From: Methylomonas methanica
GTDB lineage: Bacteria; Pseudomonadota; Gammaproteobacteria; Methylococcales; Methylomonadaceae
Reading direction: 5' to 3'
DNA: 64,000 bases
Assembly: GCF_001644035.1 (NCBI RefSeq)
Contig: NZ_LUUG01000050.1
Location: 1-64,000 of the forward strand
Both the position numbers and the translations under genes were made by a program. Within the stretch, counting starts at the first letter, position 1; each line of letters opens with the position of its first letter. Shown one piece after another: positions 9,421 to 16,264 of this stretch. The notes below the pieces were generated by a model that saw only the letters and a list, made by a program, of their open reading frames with translations, made no database searches and had not been told where the DNA came from.

Positions 9421-9855
9421 TCAGAGAACGCCGTAGTCGGCCGCCCGCCGCATGTCTTCGGTCGGCTTGAGGTTATTGGTCACCACTTGCGGACATCTAA
9501 AACACGCCGAGCGGCCTTCCTGTTGCCACCAACGACAATCGGCACGAATCGCGCAAACCGGCAATTGCTCGGTTACCGTCGGCGTAAAACGCACGACTTT
9601 TTCAGCCAGCCGGCATTTGGATTCCGCCTCCGCATAGTGCCCGCAACCGTTGCAGGCACACGGCGCGGAGAAGCGAAACACTTCCGCCGGACTGACGGGA
9701 CCTGCCAATTCGAGCAATTGCTCGGTCACCGGTTGCGGGACATTCAGATAAGCCATTTCCGGCTTATCCGCGGTGCCGGTCATCACGCCGATGACTTGGG
9801 CACCAGCCCATTCCGGCTGCGCGCTGGGGCATAACACTGGGTTATCCGAGGTCAT
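9421..9855 (-). CDS. Cysteine-rich protein of the microcin-type locus, function unknown
   Basis: 144 residues, no signal peptide and no membrane helix, so probably cytoplasmic. I do not recognise a named family. The C-terminal two thirds hold eight Cys: C66, C68, C71 (PCACNGCGHY), C81, C101, C107 (CAIRADCRWW), C118 and C121 (ACFRCP); a ninth, C9, stands alone near the start. This spacing suggests a metal or Fe-S site. It sits between the peptide genes and the adaptor gene, seven bases after the first peptide's stop, so it is almost certainly co-expressed with them. It could modify, chaperone or confer self-protection against the peptides, but none of this can be told from the sequence. Confidence 0.75.
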   Translation of the reverse strand: MTSDNPVLCPSAQPEWAGAQVIGVMTGTADKPEMAYLNVPQPVTEQLLELAGPVSPAEVFRFSAPCACNGCGHYAEAESKCRLAEKVVRFTPTVTEQLPVCAIRADCRWWQQEGRSACFRCPQVVTNNLKPTEDMRRAADYGVL

Positions 9856-9862
9856 GGCCCTA

Positions 9863-10156
9863 TCAACCCAGCCGGGTTGCTCCTTGCAGACCGCCCGCTA
9901 AGCCACCGGCCAAACCGCCGGCACCCGGATTGGTAATGACACTATTCAATCCTCTAAACTGATCGAACCAGGGGCCACCGGCGATAATGCCTTTATTAAG
10001 CACCAAGCTTAACGAGGCCCCTCCGCTGACTTGATCGAGTTGCTCCTGATTCAATTCCACGCCTGCGGCCTCGCGGGCTTCCAAAGCGCGTTCGATACCT
10101 TGCGCCGCAAAGTTGGATAATTCATCGGCAGAAATTCGAGTGGTTTTGTTTGACAT
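9863..10156 (-). CDS. Double-glycine leader peptide precursor 1 (candidate class II microcin)
   Basis: A 97-residue precursor. The start at 10156 is set by AGGAG seven bases upstream; the frame is open further upstream but that part has no coding character. The leader runs to Gly45-Gly46 with the classical pattern ELNQEQLDQVSGG, the recognition sequence for C39 peptidases (hydrophobic residues at -4, -7 and -12 relative to the cut). The predicted mature part is 51 residues: a hydrophobic start (ASLSLVLNKGIIAGG), a middle with PWFDQFRG, and a glycine-zipper tail (GAGGLAGGLAGGLQG). There is no Cys, so no disulfide or lanthionine. The hydrophobic, Gly-rich mature part matches pore-forming class II microcins and glycine-zipper CDZ-type peptides in style. 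Antibacterial activity is inferred. Confidence 0.85.
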   Translation of the reverse strand: MSNKTTRISADELSNFAAQGIERALEAREAAGVELNQEQLDQVSGGASLSLVLNKGIIAGGPWFDQFRGLNSVITNPGAGGLAGGLAGGLQGATRLG

Positions 10157-10185
10157 GACAGTTCTCCTAAATAATTTAAAAAGCC

Positions 10186-10371
10186 TTATCTCACGACGAG
10201 ATTGGCCACGACGGTTTTGACGTTGAACGCGCCGGGATTGATGACCGGCCAAAATTTGCGCGGAAATTGGCTTAAATCTTGATCCGGACCAATCAAGCCG
10301 CCGGACACCCGATTTAAATCCTCTGTTTGCAAGACTTTCAGGTCTTGATCGAATTTGGATTTTTGAGACAT
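10186..10371 (-). CDS. Double-glycine leader peptide precursor 2
   Basis: A 61-residue precursor with AGGAG seven bases before the ATG. The leader ends at Gly24-Gly25 in LKVLQTEDLNRVSGG, a textbook double-glycine leader. The predicted mature peptide is 36 residues, begins LIGPDQDLSQFPRKFWPV and ends KTVVANLVVR. It has three prolines, two Phe, one Trp and no Cys. It lies 29 bases before precursor 1 on the same strand, and the two mature sequences are unrelated. This suggests a two-component peptide, a peptide plus signal, or two separate products. It is the first peptide gene of the unit, so the promoter should lie in 10372-10669 or farther upstream. Confidence 0.85.
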   Translation of the reverse strand: MSQKSKFDQDLKVLQTEDLNRVSGGLIGPDQDLSQFPRKFWPVINPGAFNVKTVVANLVVR

Positions 10372-10669
10372 TGTCTTTCTCCTTAATTAAAGTTATGAAG
10401 CCGGCACGCCGCCGGCCCAACGACTGCGATACCGACAAAATTGCTTGCCAGCCGCATCCCCATCTACCGGTTTGTGAACGTGAGCGGGTATTGATACTTT
10501 AGGCGTTCGCCACCCTGGAAAGCTGTGACAAATTCCACTGCGAAAGGGGGTAGTTTTTCATTCGGTGTGGTTTGAAACGTGTGACTGCTGCATGCTGCCT
10601 GGGCAGGAAAGACTTGACTTCAGCAACGTGGGTAGCTTATTGATGGGCTAGGAACAAGGACCGGACAGG
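10372..10669 (-). other. Leader region of the microcin-type peptides
   Basis: A 298-base gap with no gene. Two elements are visible. First, a GC-rich hairpin, GCCGGC-ACGCC-GCCGGC at 10400-10416, lies some 30 bases before the start of precursor 2 and would be in its untranslated leader. Second, a degenerate CRP-like site TGTGA-CAAATT-CCACT lies at 10524-10539 (eight of ten conserved positions). No clear -35/-10 pair was identified on the minus strand. Confidence 0.4.
10524..10539. promoter_or_regulatory. Weak CRP-like site upstream of the peptide genes
   Basis: TGTGA-N6-CCACT matches eight of the ten conserved positions of the E. coli CRP operator TGTGA-N6-TCACA. A two-mismatch match is expected by chance about every few kilobases, so alone it means little. 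It is listed because two better-placed sites and a Crp-type gene lie close by. Confidence 0.25.
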
Positions 10670-11110
10670 TTAGTTGGCCTCAACGATCAAACCCAAGATA
10701 TTTTCCGTCGGGCTTTGCGCCTCTGTTTGGGGCACACCGGCGGCTTCCAGGGAAATGACAATGTCGCCATCAACGTTCTGAACCGGCGCTTGCCATAAGA
10801 CATGCGTCGCGACGGCTTCCAGCAACGATGGGGCCGGCGACTGTTGCCCGGCTTCGAGCATATCCGTTCGTTCAAGGGTTTTCCGCCGCAGTTCGGCAAC
10901 GCTATTGCCGGCGGATTCGTCGGTATTCGCTTTCCCCACAGACGACGCAACACTACCTGCAACTGCATTTTGCGGCTTATCGGAAACACCTCTTTCAGAG
11001 TAGCTAGCCGCCGGCCATGACTCAAGCAAGCCAATTCGCCCAATCCAGATGCCGCAAAGAAACACCAGCATCATGAACAGGACTTGACGATGAACAAGGA
11101 AGTTAAACAT
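10670..11110 (-). CDS. Unknown single-pass membrane protein upstream of the peptide genes
   Basis: 146 residues from the ATG at 11110, chosen because GAGG lies five bases upstream; an upstream in-frame ATG at 11137 lacks this. There is one N-terminal membrane helix (RQVLFMMLVFLCGIWIGRIGLL, about residues 8-29), then a low-complexity Ser/Ala/Asn-rich periplasmic stretch, then a more ordered C-terminal part (about 90-146) ending EAQSPTENILGLIVEAN. The layout of a short cytoplasmic tail, one helix and a periplasmic domain recalls immunity or pilus/secretion helper proteins, but no family is recognised. It is the most upstream gene on this strand, so it may be first in the export operon or stand alone. 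It is a candidate for the missing immunity function, by position only. Confidence 0.65.
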   Translation of the reverse strand: MFNFLVHRQVLFMMLVFLCGIWIGRIGLLESWPAASYSERGVSDKPQNAVAGSVASSVGKANTDESAGNSVAELRRKTLERTDMLEAGQQSPAPSLLEAVATHVLWQAPVQNVDGDIVISLEAAGVPQTEAQSPTENILGLIVEAN

Positions 11111-11255
11111 ATCGGCCTCAAAATCAGGGGCAAGCAAATGTCACGAAATATATTGGGGTGGCATAACCGGTTGGCGGCGGGTTGGCGTGCGGAAACCCGC
11201 GTAAACTCCATGCATAGGAACCTTACGCAGTCTATTCCCGCAAAAGTTGCAGGTC

Positions 11256-11271
11256 TGTGATTTAATTGACT
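11256..11271. promoter_or_regulatory. CRP-like operator (distal)
   Basis: TGTGA-TTTAAT-TGACT matches eight of ten conserved CRP positions. It lies 23 bases (about two helical turns) from a better site at 11279, in the divergent region between the membrane protein at 11110 and the Crp-type gene at 11351. Confidence 0.4.
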
Positions 11272-11278
11272 GGCAATG

Positions 11279-11294
11279 TGTGAAATACTTCACC
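11279..11294. promoter_or_regulatory. CRP-like operator (proximal)
   Basis: TGTGA-AATACT-TCACC matches nine of ten conserved positions of TGTGA-N6-TCACA. It is 57-72 bases before the start codon of the Crp-type regulator at 11351. The regulator's recognition helix keeps the Arg and Glu that read this half-site, so autoregulation, control of the divergent microcin-type operon, or both are plausible. Confidence 0.5.
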
Positions 11295-11350
11295 TTCGGC
11301 ACGCAAGCTCAGTGCGAGAGGCGTTGCAAACATAACAGACCGTTATCGAA

Positions 11351-12055
11351 ATGCGGCACTTTACTAAACCCAGCGGTTATAGCCTCATCATGCAAGCAGA
11401 AGTCATCGCCAGTCTGAACCATATCCCTTTTCTCGCCGATTTGCCTGAGGACGCCCTGCAAGCCTTGGCATCTAGGGCCAAGGTCATTAAATTTCCGAAA
11501 AAGGCCATGATCATCGCCGAGGGCGACCAGACCAGTTCACTGTACGTTATTTTGTCCGGCAAGGTACGCGTGTTCGGCAGTAACGACAAAGACAAGGAAG
11601 TAACCTTATTGATCCAGGAAGCCGGCTCGTATTTCGGCGAACTGGCCCTGCTGAGCGACGAACCCCGCTCCGCCGCCGTGGAAGCCCAGGAAAAAACCGT
11701 CTGCGCGGTCATCGCCAAAACCGATTTCATCCACTGGTTGAAACAGCACCCTGATGCGGCGATTGCCCTGCTTAAAGTATTGTCAGAAAAAGTCAGATTC
11801 CTGACCGAGAAAGTCAAACAAATGGCTTTGTCGAATGTTTACGAACGTACCATTAAGGTGCTGCAAGACATGGCCGAAAAGGACGGCGACGTGTATGTCA
11901 TTCATAACCGCCCGACCCAGCAAGAGCTGGCGACGATGGTAGGTTCGTCTCGGGAAATGATTAACAAGGTAATGAAAGAATTGACCAAAGGCGGTTACAT
12001 CAGCGTCGACGAAAAAACCCTCAGAATCGAAACCACCCCGCCGGCCTCATGGTGA
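11351..12055 (+). CDS. Crp/Fnr-family regulator, cAMP-receptor type
   Basis: 234 residues if it starts at 11351; an in-frame ATG at 11390 (221 residues) begins nearer the family's usual start, and neither has a clear ribosome binding site. The N-terminal cyclic-nucleotide domain carries the phosphate-binding cassette YFGELALLSDEPRSAAV (Glu of GEL, Arg-Ser of PRSAA), as in true cAMP receptors. A dimer helix follows (LSEKVRFLTEKVKQMAL). The C-terminal winged helix has TQQELATMVGSSREMINKVM, whose SRE-x3-K matches E. coli CRP Arg180/Glu181/Arg185 with Lys at the last position. The adenine-contacting Thr127-Ser128 pair appears to be Leu-Thr, so ligand affinity may differ. There are no Fe-S cysteines, so it is not Fnr. 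CRP-like operators lie just upstream. Confidence 0.9.
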   Translation: MRHFTKPSGYSLIMQAEVIASLNHIPFLADLPEDALQALASRAKVIKFPKKAMIIAEGDQTSSLYVILSGKVRVFGSNDKDKEVTLLIQEAGSYFGELALLSDEPRSAAVEAQEKTVCAVIAKTDFIHWLKQHPDAAIALLKVLSEKVRFLTEKVKQMALSNVYERTIKVLQDMAEKDGDVYVIHNRPTQQELATMVGSSREMINKVMKELTKGGYISVDEKTLRIETTPPASW

Positions 12056-12108
12056 GCTGTGTATAGCGATTGTCGACAACGCATCATCGCTACTGCACGT
12101 TGGGCCAA

Positions 12109-12139
12109 TTGACAAAAATAAGAAAATCCCGAGTAAAGT
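12109..12139 (+). promoter_or_regulatory. Possible promoter of the FecR-TPR-barrel gene
   Basis: A perfect -35 box TTGACA (12109-12114) is followed after 19 bases by TAAAGT (12134-12139), a poor -10 with over-long spacing. The location, about 70 bases before the start codon, is right, but the -10 is weak. Confidence 0.3.
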
Positions 12140-12179
12140 TAATTATTACCTTGATCAGTTAGGGTTTCAGACTTTATCA

Positions 12180-12202
12180 TCCGAAAAAAAACACCTTTCG
12201 GA
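12180..12202 (+). promoter_or_regulatory. Hairpin covering the ribosome binding site of the FecR-TPR-barrel gene
   Basis: TCCGAAA (12180-12186) pairs perfectly with TTTCGGA (12196-12202) across a nine-base loop. The 3' arm contains GGA of the GGAG ribosome binding site (12200-12203), which lies five bases before the ATG at 12209. When folded, the site would be partly hidden. The stem is short and may be temperature- or ribosome-sensitive. Confidence 0.45.
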
Positions 12203-12208
12203 GATAAA

Positions 12209-15200
12209 ATGCGCTGCCTTGTGATTTGCTTCATGGTTTTATTTACGCCAATGTGTTTGGCGGAAACCGATGCGACTGCGGCAAGCTGTAGCGTGGAAAA
12301 GGCCGCCAGGCTGGTATCGCTGCAAGGCAGCTTGTTTTACGACGCCAGCGCCAAGGGACAATGGCAGCCTGCGCAGCTCGAGCAAACCCTTTGCGAAGGT
12401 AGTCGAATCCGGGTCGAAGCCTACAGCCGCGCATCCTTGTTGCTACCCAACGGCATCACCCTGCGCCTTGCTGAAGGCACAGTACTCACTTTAAATGGCA
12501 TCGCCCCCAACCAAGCCACCTTGGTGGATTTGCTGAAAGGCTTTGTCCATTTCATCAGCCGCACCCCCAAGCAATTACAAATTACCACGCCCATCGCTAA
12601 CGCCGGTCCGGAGGGCACCGAGTTTGCGTTGCGCGCCGACGATAGCAGCGCCCAATTATGGGTCTACGAAGGCGCCGTGCGCTTTTTCAATACCTATGGG
12701 GACCTTCACCTAAAGGCCGGAGAAGCCGGACAAACTTTATTGGGTCAGGCCCCGCGTGCGCAAATCGACCTTAAACCCGCCGATGCGGTGAATTGGGCCT
12801 TGTATTACCCGCCACTATTGCCCTACTCAGAGTCCGAGCCAGCTATAACCCCTGCTCTACGCGCAGCGATTCAGAATTATCGGCAAGGCCGGGTCGATTT
12901 GGCCCTAAGCGCTTTGGACCGGACGCCGCCGGCTGAACAGTCTTCAGCGTTTTTGAAATCCCGCGCGGCAATCAGACTGTCAGCCGGGCAAAGCCAGTTG
13001 GCGATGCAGGATATTCAAGCCTTGCGCTCCGGCAATCCGAATGACGCGGACGCTTTAGCACTGGAAAGTATTCTGGCGCTGACCCAAAACCGCAAAGCCG
13101 ACGCGCTGAATCTGGCCGAACGCGCGGTGACGGCAAATCCGCAATCGGCGACTGCTTACTCAGCATTATCGTATAGCCAACAAGCTGGATTCGAACTGGA
13201 AAAAGCCTTGGCAGCGGCGCAGCATGCCAGTGAACTATCACCGAATGACGCCATGACCTGGGCGCGGTTGTCCGAACTGCAATTGGCGCTGGGCTTGCGC
13301 ACCGAAAGCGCAGAATCGGCAACCAAGGCTTTTATGTTGGACCCCAATCTGGAAAGAACCCAAACCGTGCAGGGCTTTTCGCAATTATTCAGAGTGGATA
13401 CTGCCCTAGCATTACGGCATTTCGAAGCAGCCGTGCAGCTGGATTCTACCGCGCCACTACCGAGACTGGGTTTAGGTCTAACGAAAATCCGCAGCGGCGA
13501 CCTGGAAGCCGGCCGCCGCGATCTGGAAATTGCCGCTATTCTCGACCCGAACAATTCCTTGTTACGCAGCTATCTGGGCAAAGCCTATTACGAAGAAAAA
13601 CGCCCAGCGTTGGCCGGCGATCAATTCGACCTGGCGAAACAACACGATCCGAAAGACCCCACGCCTTATTTTTACGATGCACTACGCAAGCAATCCTTGA
13701 ATCGTCCGGTCGAAGCGCTGCGGGATATGCAACAGTCGATAGAACTGAACGAAAACCGTGGCGTATACCGTTCGAAACTGCTGCTGGACGAAGACGCGGC
13801 GGCCCGCACCGCCAATCTGGCACGTATATATAACGATCTGGGTTTTGGCCGGGTGGCGTTAAAGGAAGCCTGGAAATCCTTGGGGCACGATGCTACCGAT
13901 CCGTCCGCGCATCGCTTTCTCTCGGATGCTTACGTCGGTCAACCGCGCTACCGCGTCGCCCGTGCCAGTGAACTGTTGCAGGCTCAGTTGCTGCAACCCA
14001 TTAATATTACGCCGGTACAGCCGCAACTGACCGGGGAAAATATCGGCATTCTGAACAGTACCGGGCCAGGCAGCTTATCGGTCAACGAGTACGATTCCTT
14101 GTACACCGGCAACGGCGCGCATATGGTTTTAAACGGCGCCTACGGCAGCCGCAACACCCTTACCGATAATGCCATCGTCTCAGGCGTGTACGACAAACTG
14201 TCGATGAGTTTTGGGCAATTTCATTATCAAACCGACGGCTTTCGGCAAAACGACGATTACAAACAAGACATTTACGATGCGTTTGCCCAGTATGCCATCA
14301 CCCAGGATTTGAATGTGCAGGTGGAGTTAAAAACCGAGGATGTTCGAAGTGGGGATACGGCTTTTCGTTTAAACCGCTTTCACCCTATCCAAGAGCAAGT
14401 GGTTGAGCAAGATACTGCGCGACTTGGAACACATTACCGGATTAATAGTCAGCAGGATTTGTTATTCTCTTCTTTCTATACCACTAGGAAGTACATTGTA
14501 AGCGAAAATACACCCGGTTTCTTCGATACACTTACCGATATAACATCCGATATCAAAAGTTACCAAACCGAGTTGCAGCATATTTTCAATAATGAACATT
14601 ACGACATTACTAGCGGAGCTGGTTATATCAACTCTGACAATGATACTCTATCGAAAAGTTTTTTAAGGCGAGGCAGGATTGCACTCAACGGCCCCTCTCG
14701 TCAAACTGAGCGACAAACGGAATATTTTAATATTTATAGTTATTTAAAATATAAATTATCGTCTGACTTAAATACTACTTTAGGCCTGAGTTATGACTCC
14801 TATGAAGATGCCACATTCAAGAAGTATCAGTTAAATCCTAAATTCGGCATCATTTGGAATCCCACTCAAAATCTGACCTTACGCAGTGCAGCTTTCCGCA
14901 CCGTCAAAAGACCGCTAACCAACAATCAGACCATAGAACCTACGCAAGTTGCCGGTTTTAATCAATTTTACGACGAGAATAATGGCGCTGCCGCCTGGCA
15001 ATATGCAGCTGGTTTAGATTACAAACCTACACATAATTTATTTATGGGTGGAGAAATTATATGGCGTGACAGTCAGCAGTCTATCAACAATATTTCCTCG
15101 CAATTTAGCCGGAATGAAGCAACGCACATGGCTTATCTTTATTGGTCGCCGAGCGATTGGTTAACCTTAAAGAGTGAATATCGTTTCGAAAAATTCAAAC

Positions 15201-15589
15201 GGGAATTTGTTGTAAATAACGTGGACCGAGCAAATCCGCGCAGTGTCGCCTCCCATCAGGTACCCTTGTCCATTAATCTGTTTCATAACTCCGGTCTTTT
15301 CGCCAAATTGTCCGGCACCTTTGTAGATCAGCATGTCACATCCGTTAGGTCTTTAACCGGCCTTCCCCGCAGCACCCCCGCCTTTACAGGAGACAGCGAA
15401 AGCTTCTGGGTTTTCGATGCCCTGTTGGGCTATCGGCTTCCAAATAGGTTAGGCACGCTAGCGTTGGAAGGCCGTAATTTATTCGACAATAACTTTGTTT
15501 ACCAAAGCGTATTCGACGCCAGCGGCCCCCAACTTAGCCCTTTTATCCCTGAGCGGCAATTGTTCGTCAAACTGAGTTTGTTTTATTAA
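12209..15589 (+). CDS. FecR-domain / TPR / outer-membrane beta-barrel protein
   Basis: A 1126-residue exported protein. There is a signal peptide (residues 1-18, ending MCLA). A FecR-type domain spans about 40-170 (LPNGITLRLAEG, TPIANAGPEGTEFALR). TPR-like helical repeats span about 210-540. The C-terminal half (about 610-1126) alternates polar and hydrophobic residues like a beta-barrel and ends LFVKLSLFY with a terminal aromatic, an outer-membrane insertion signal. No TonB plug is seen. The FecR domain would face the periplasm, as in iron-sensing FecR, but it is joined to a barrel rather than to a sigma-factor regulator. The gene is followed by a lipoprotein and a CHASE2 cyclase on the same strand. 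The architecture recalls TPR-barrel export porins such as PgaA only in outline. Function unknown. Confidence 0.85.
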   Translation: MRCLVICFMVLFTPMCLAETDATAASCSVEKAARLVSLQGSLFYDASAKGQWQPAQLEQTLCEGSRIRVEAYSRASLLLPNGITLRLAEGTVLTLNGIAPNQATLVDLLKGFVHFISRTPKQLQITTPIANAGPEGTEFALRADDSSAQLWVYEGAVRFFNTYGDLHLKAGEAGQTLLGQAPRAQIDLKPADAVNWALYYPPLLPYSESEPAITPALRAAIQNYRQGRVDLALSALDRTPPAEQSSAFLKSRAAIRLSAGQSQLAMQDIQALRSGNPNDADALALESILALTQNRKADALNLAERAVTANPQSATAYSALSYSQQAGFELEKALAAAQHASELSPNDAMTWARLSELQLALGLRTESAESATKAFMLDPNLERTQTVQGFSQLFRVDTALALRHFEAAVQLDSTAPLPRLGLGLTKIRSGDLEAGRRDLEIAAILDPNNSLLRSYLGKAYYEEKRPALAGDQFDLAKQHDPKDPTPYFYDALRKQSLNRPVEALRDMQQSIELNENRGVYRSKLLLDEDAAARTANLARIYNDLGFGRVALKEAWKSLGHDATDPSAHRFLSDAYVGQPRYRVARASELLQAQLLQPINITPVQPQLTGENIGILNSTGPGSLSVNEYDSLYTGNGAHMVLNGAYGSRNTLTDNAIVSGVYDKLSMSFGQFHYQTDGFRQNDDYKQDIYDAFAQYAITQDLNVQVELKTEDVRSGDTAFRLNRFHPIQEQVVEQDTARLGTHYRINSQQDLLFSSFYTTRKYIVSENTPGFFDTLTDITSDIKSYQTELQHIFNNEHYDITSGAGYINSDNDTLSKSFLRRGRIALNGPSRQTERQTEYFNIYSYLKYKLSSDLNTTLGLSYDSYEDATFKKYQLNPKFGIIWNPTQNLTLRSAAFRTVKRPLTNNQTIEPTQVAGFNQFYDENNGAAAWQYAAGLDYKPTHNLFMGGEIIWRDSQQSINNISSQFSRNEATHMAYLYWSPSDWLTLKSEYRFEKFKREFVVNNVDRANPRSVASHQVPLSINLFHNSGLFAKLSGTFVDQHVTSVRSLTGLPRSTPAFTGDSESFWVFDALLGYRLPNRLGTLALEGRNLFDNNFVYQSVFDASGPQLSPFIPERQLFVKLSLFY

Positions 15590-15637
15590 TTTGACGACTA
15601 TTTTCGATCAGGATTTTTTAAAAACAGGAGAAATATA

Positions 15638-16156
15638 ATGAAAAAAATGCAAGCGGCAACCTTCCTATTGATGAGCACCTTAATCATTGCGTGTGACAAA
15701 AAAACCGAACACAACCCACCGGTAAAACAAAGTTCCGCAGTACCCACACTGCTAAAACAAACAGCGATAATGGCGGAAGGTATTAATTTTAAAACTAATC
15801 AATCTGTTGTAATTGATGCTCTGACTGGCAAGGAAGTCAAACCTTGCACCAAAGCACCTACGCCCGGCAAAGAGGGTGCCAGCAAAGATACTAGACAAAG
15901 TAATCAAAAAACTGGACCAATTACCGGAGACTGCCAAAGCCAAATTCTTAGCGTGGACGAAGCCGTATTGAACGCGATGAAAATTACTGGTCCTGTCGAC
16001 GGTGTAATTTTAAAAAATAATAAAGAAGTTAAAGCCAAGTTTTTTGTATCTGTAAAAGCGGTATTCGAAGGCTCCTACTGCAACACCTATTACGTTAATG
16101 GCGATCAATATGAAATCTGTTATTCACAAGAAGAAATCGACGCTGCTTTTCAATAA
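15638..16156 (+). CDS. Small lipoprotein between FecR-barrel and CHASE2 genes
   Basis: 172 residues with AGGAG seven bases before the ATG. The N-terminus has a lipobox (LLMSTLIIAC, Cys19), so the mature protein is lipid-anchored; Asp follows at +2, which in enterics keeps lipoproteins in the inner membrane. After processing four more Cys remain (KPCTK, GDCQS, SYCNT, EICYS), which may form two disulfides in the periplasm. The C-terminal third (KAKFFVSVKAVFEGSYCNTY) looks like a small beta-rich domain. The family is not recognised. It lies 48 bases after the FecR-barrel gene and 108 before the cyclase, so it may connect the outer-membrane protein to the cyclase sensor. Confidence 0.75.
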   Translation: MKKMQAATFLLMSTLIIACDKKTEHNPPVKQSSAVPTLLKQTAIMAEGINFKTNQSVVIDALTGKEVKPCTKAPTPGKEGASKDTRQSNQKTGPITGDCQSQILSVDEAVLNAMKITGPVDGVILKNNKEVKAKFFVSVKAVFEGSYCNTYYVNGDQYEICYSQEEIDAAFQ

Positions 16157-16191
16157 ATAACCGCTCTAACGAGAGGCGCTGCAAATCATTG

Positions 16192-16220
16192 TTGGTGGAC
16201 TCGCCTATGCAGTCCACCAA
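16192..16220 (+). terminator. 10-bp hairpin between the lipoprotein and cyclase genes
   Basis: TTGGTGGACT and AGTCCACCAA pair perfectly around a nine-base loop. There is no U-run after it, so termination is uncertain. It may instead stabilise or attenuate the mRNA within the operon. Confidence 0.35.
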
Positions 16221-16264
16221 ATTCATAATCGTTTAATGCCTAATCCACGACAGGCAAACTCCTT

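Noticed and set aside
9863-10438. 191-residue minus-strand reading that extends precursor 1 upstream
   Set aside because: It runs through precursor 2 in another frame and lacks a ribosome binding site. The AGGAG before the ATG at 10156 and the double-glycine leader fix the shorter start.
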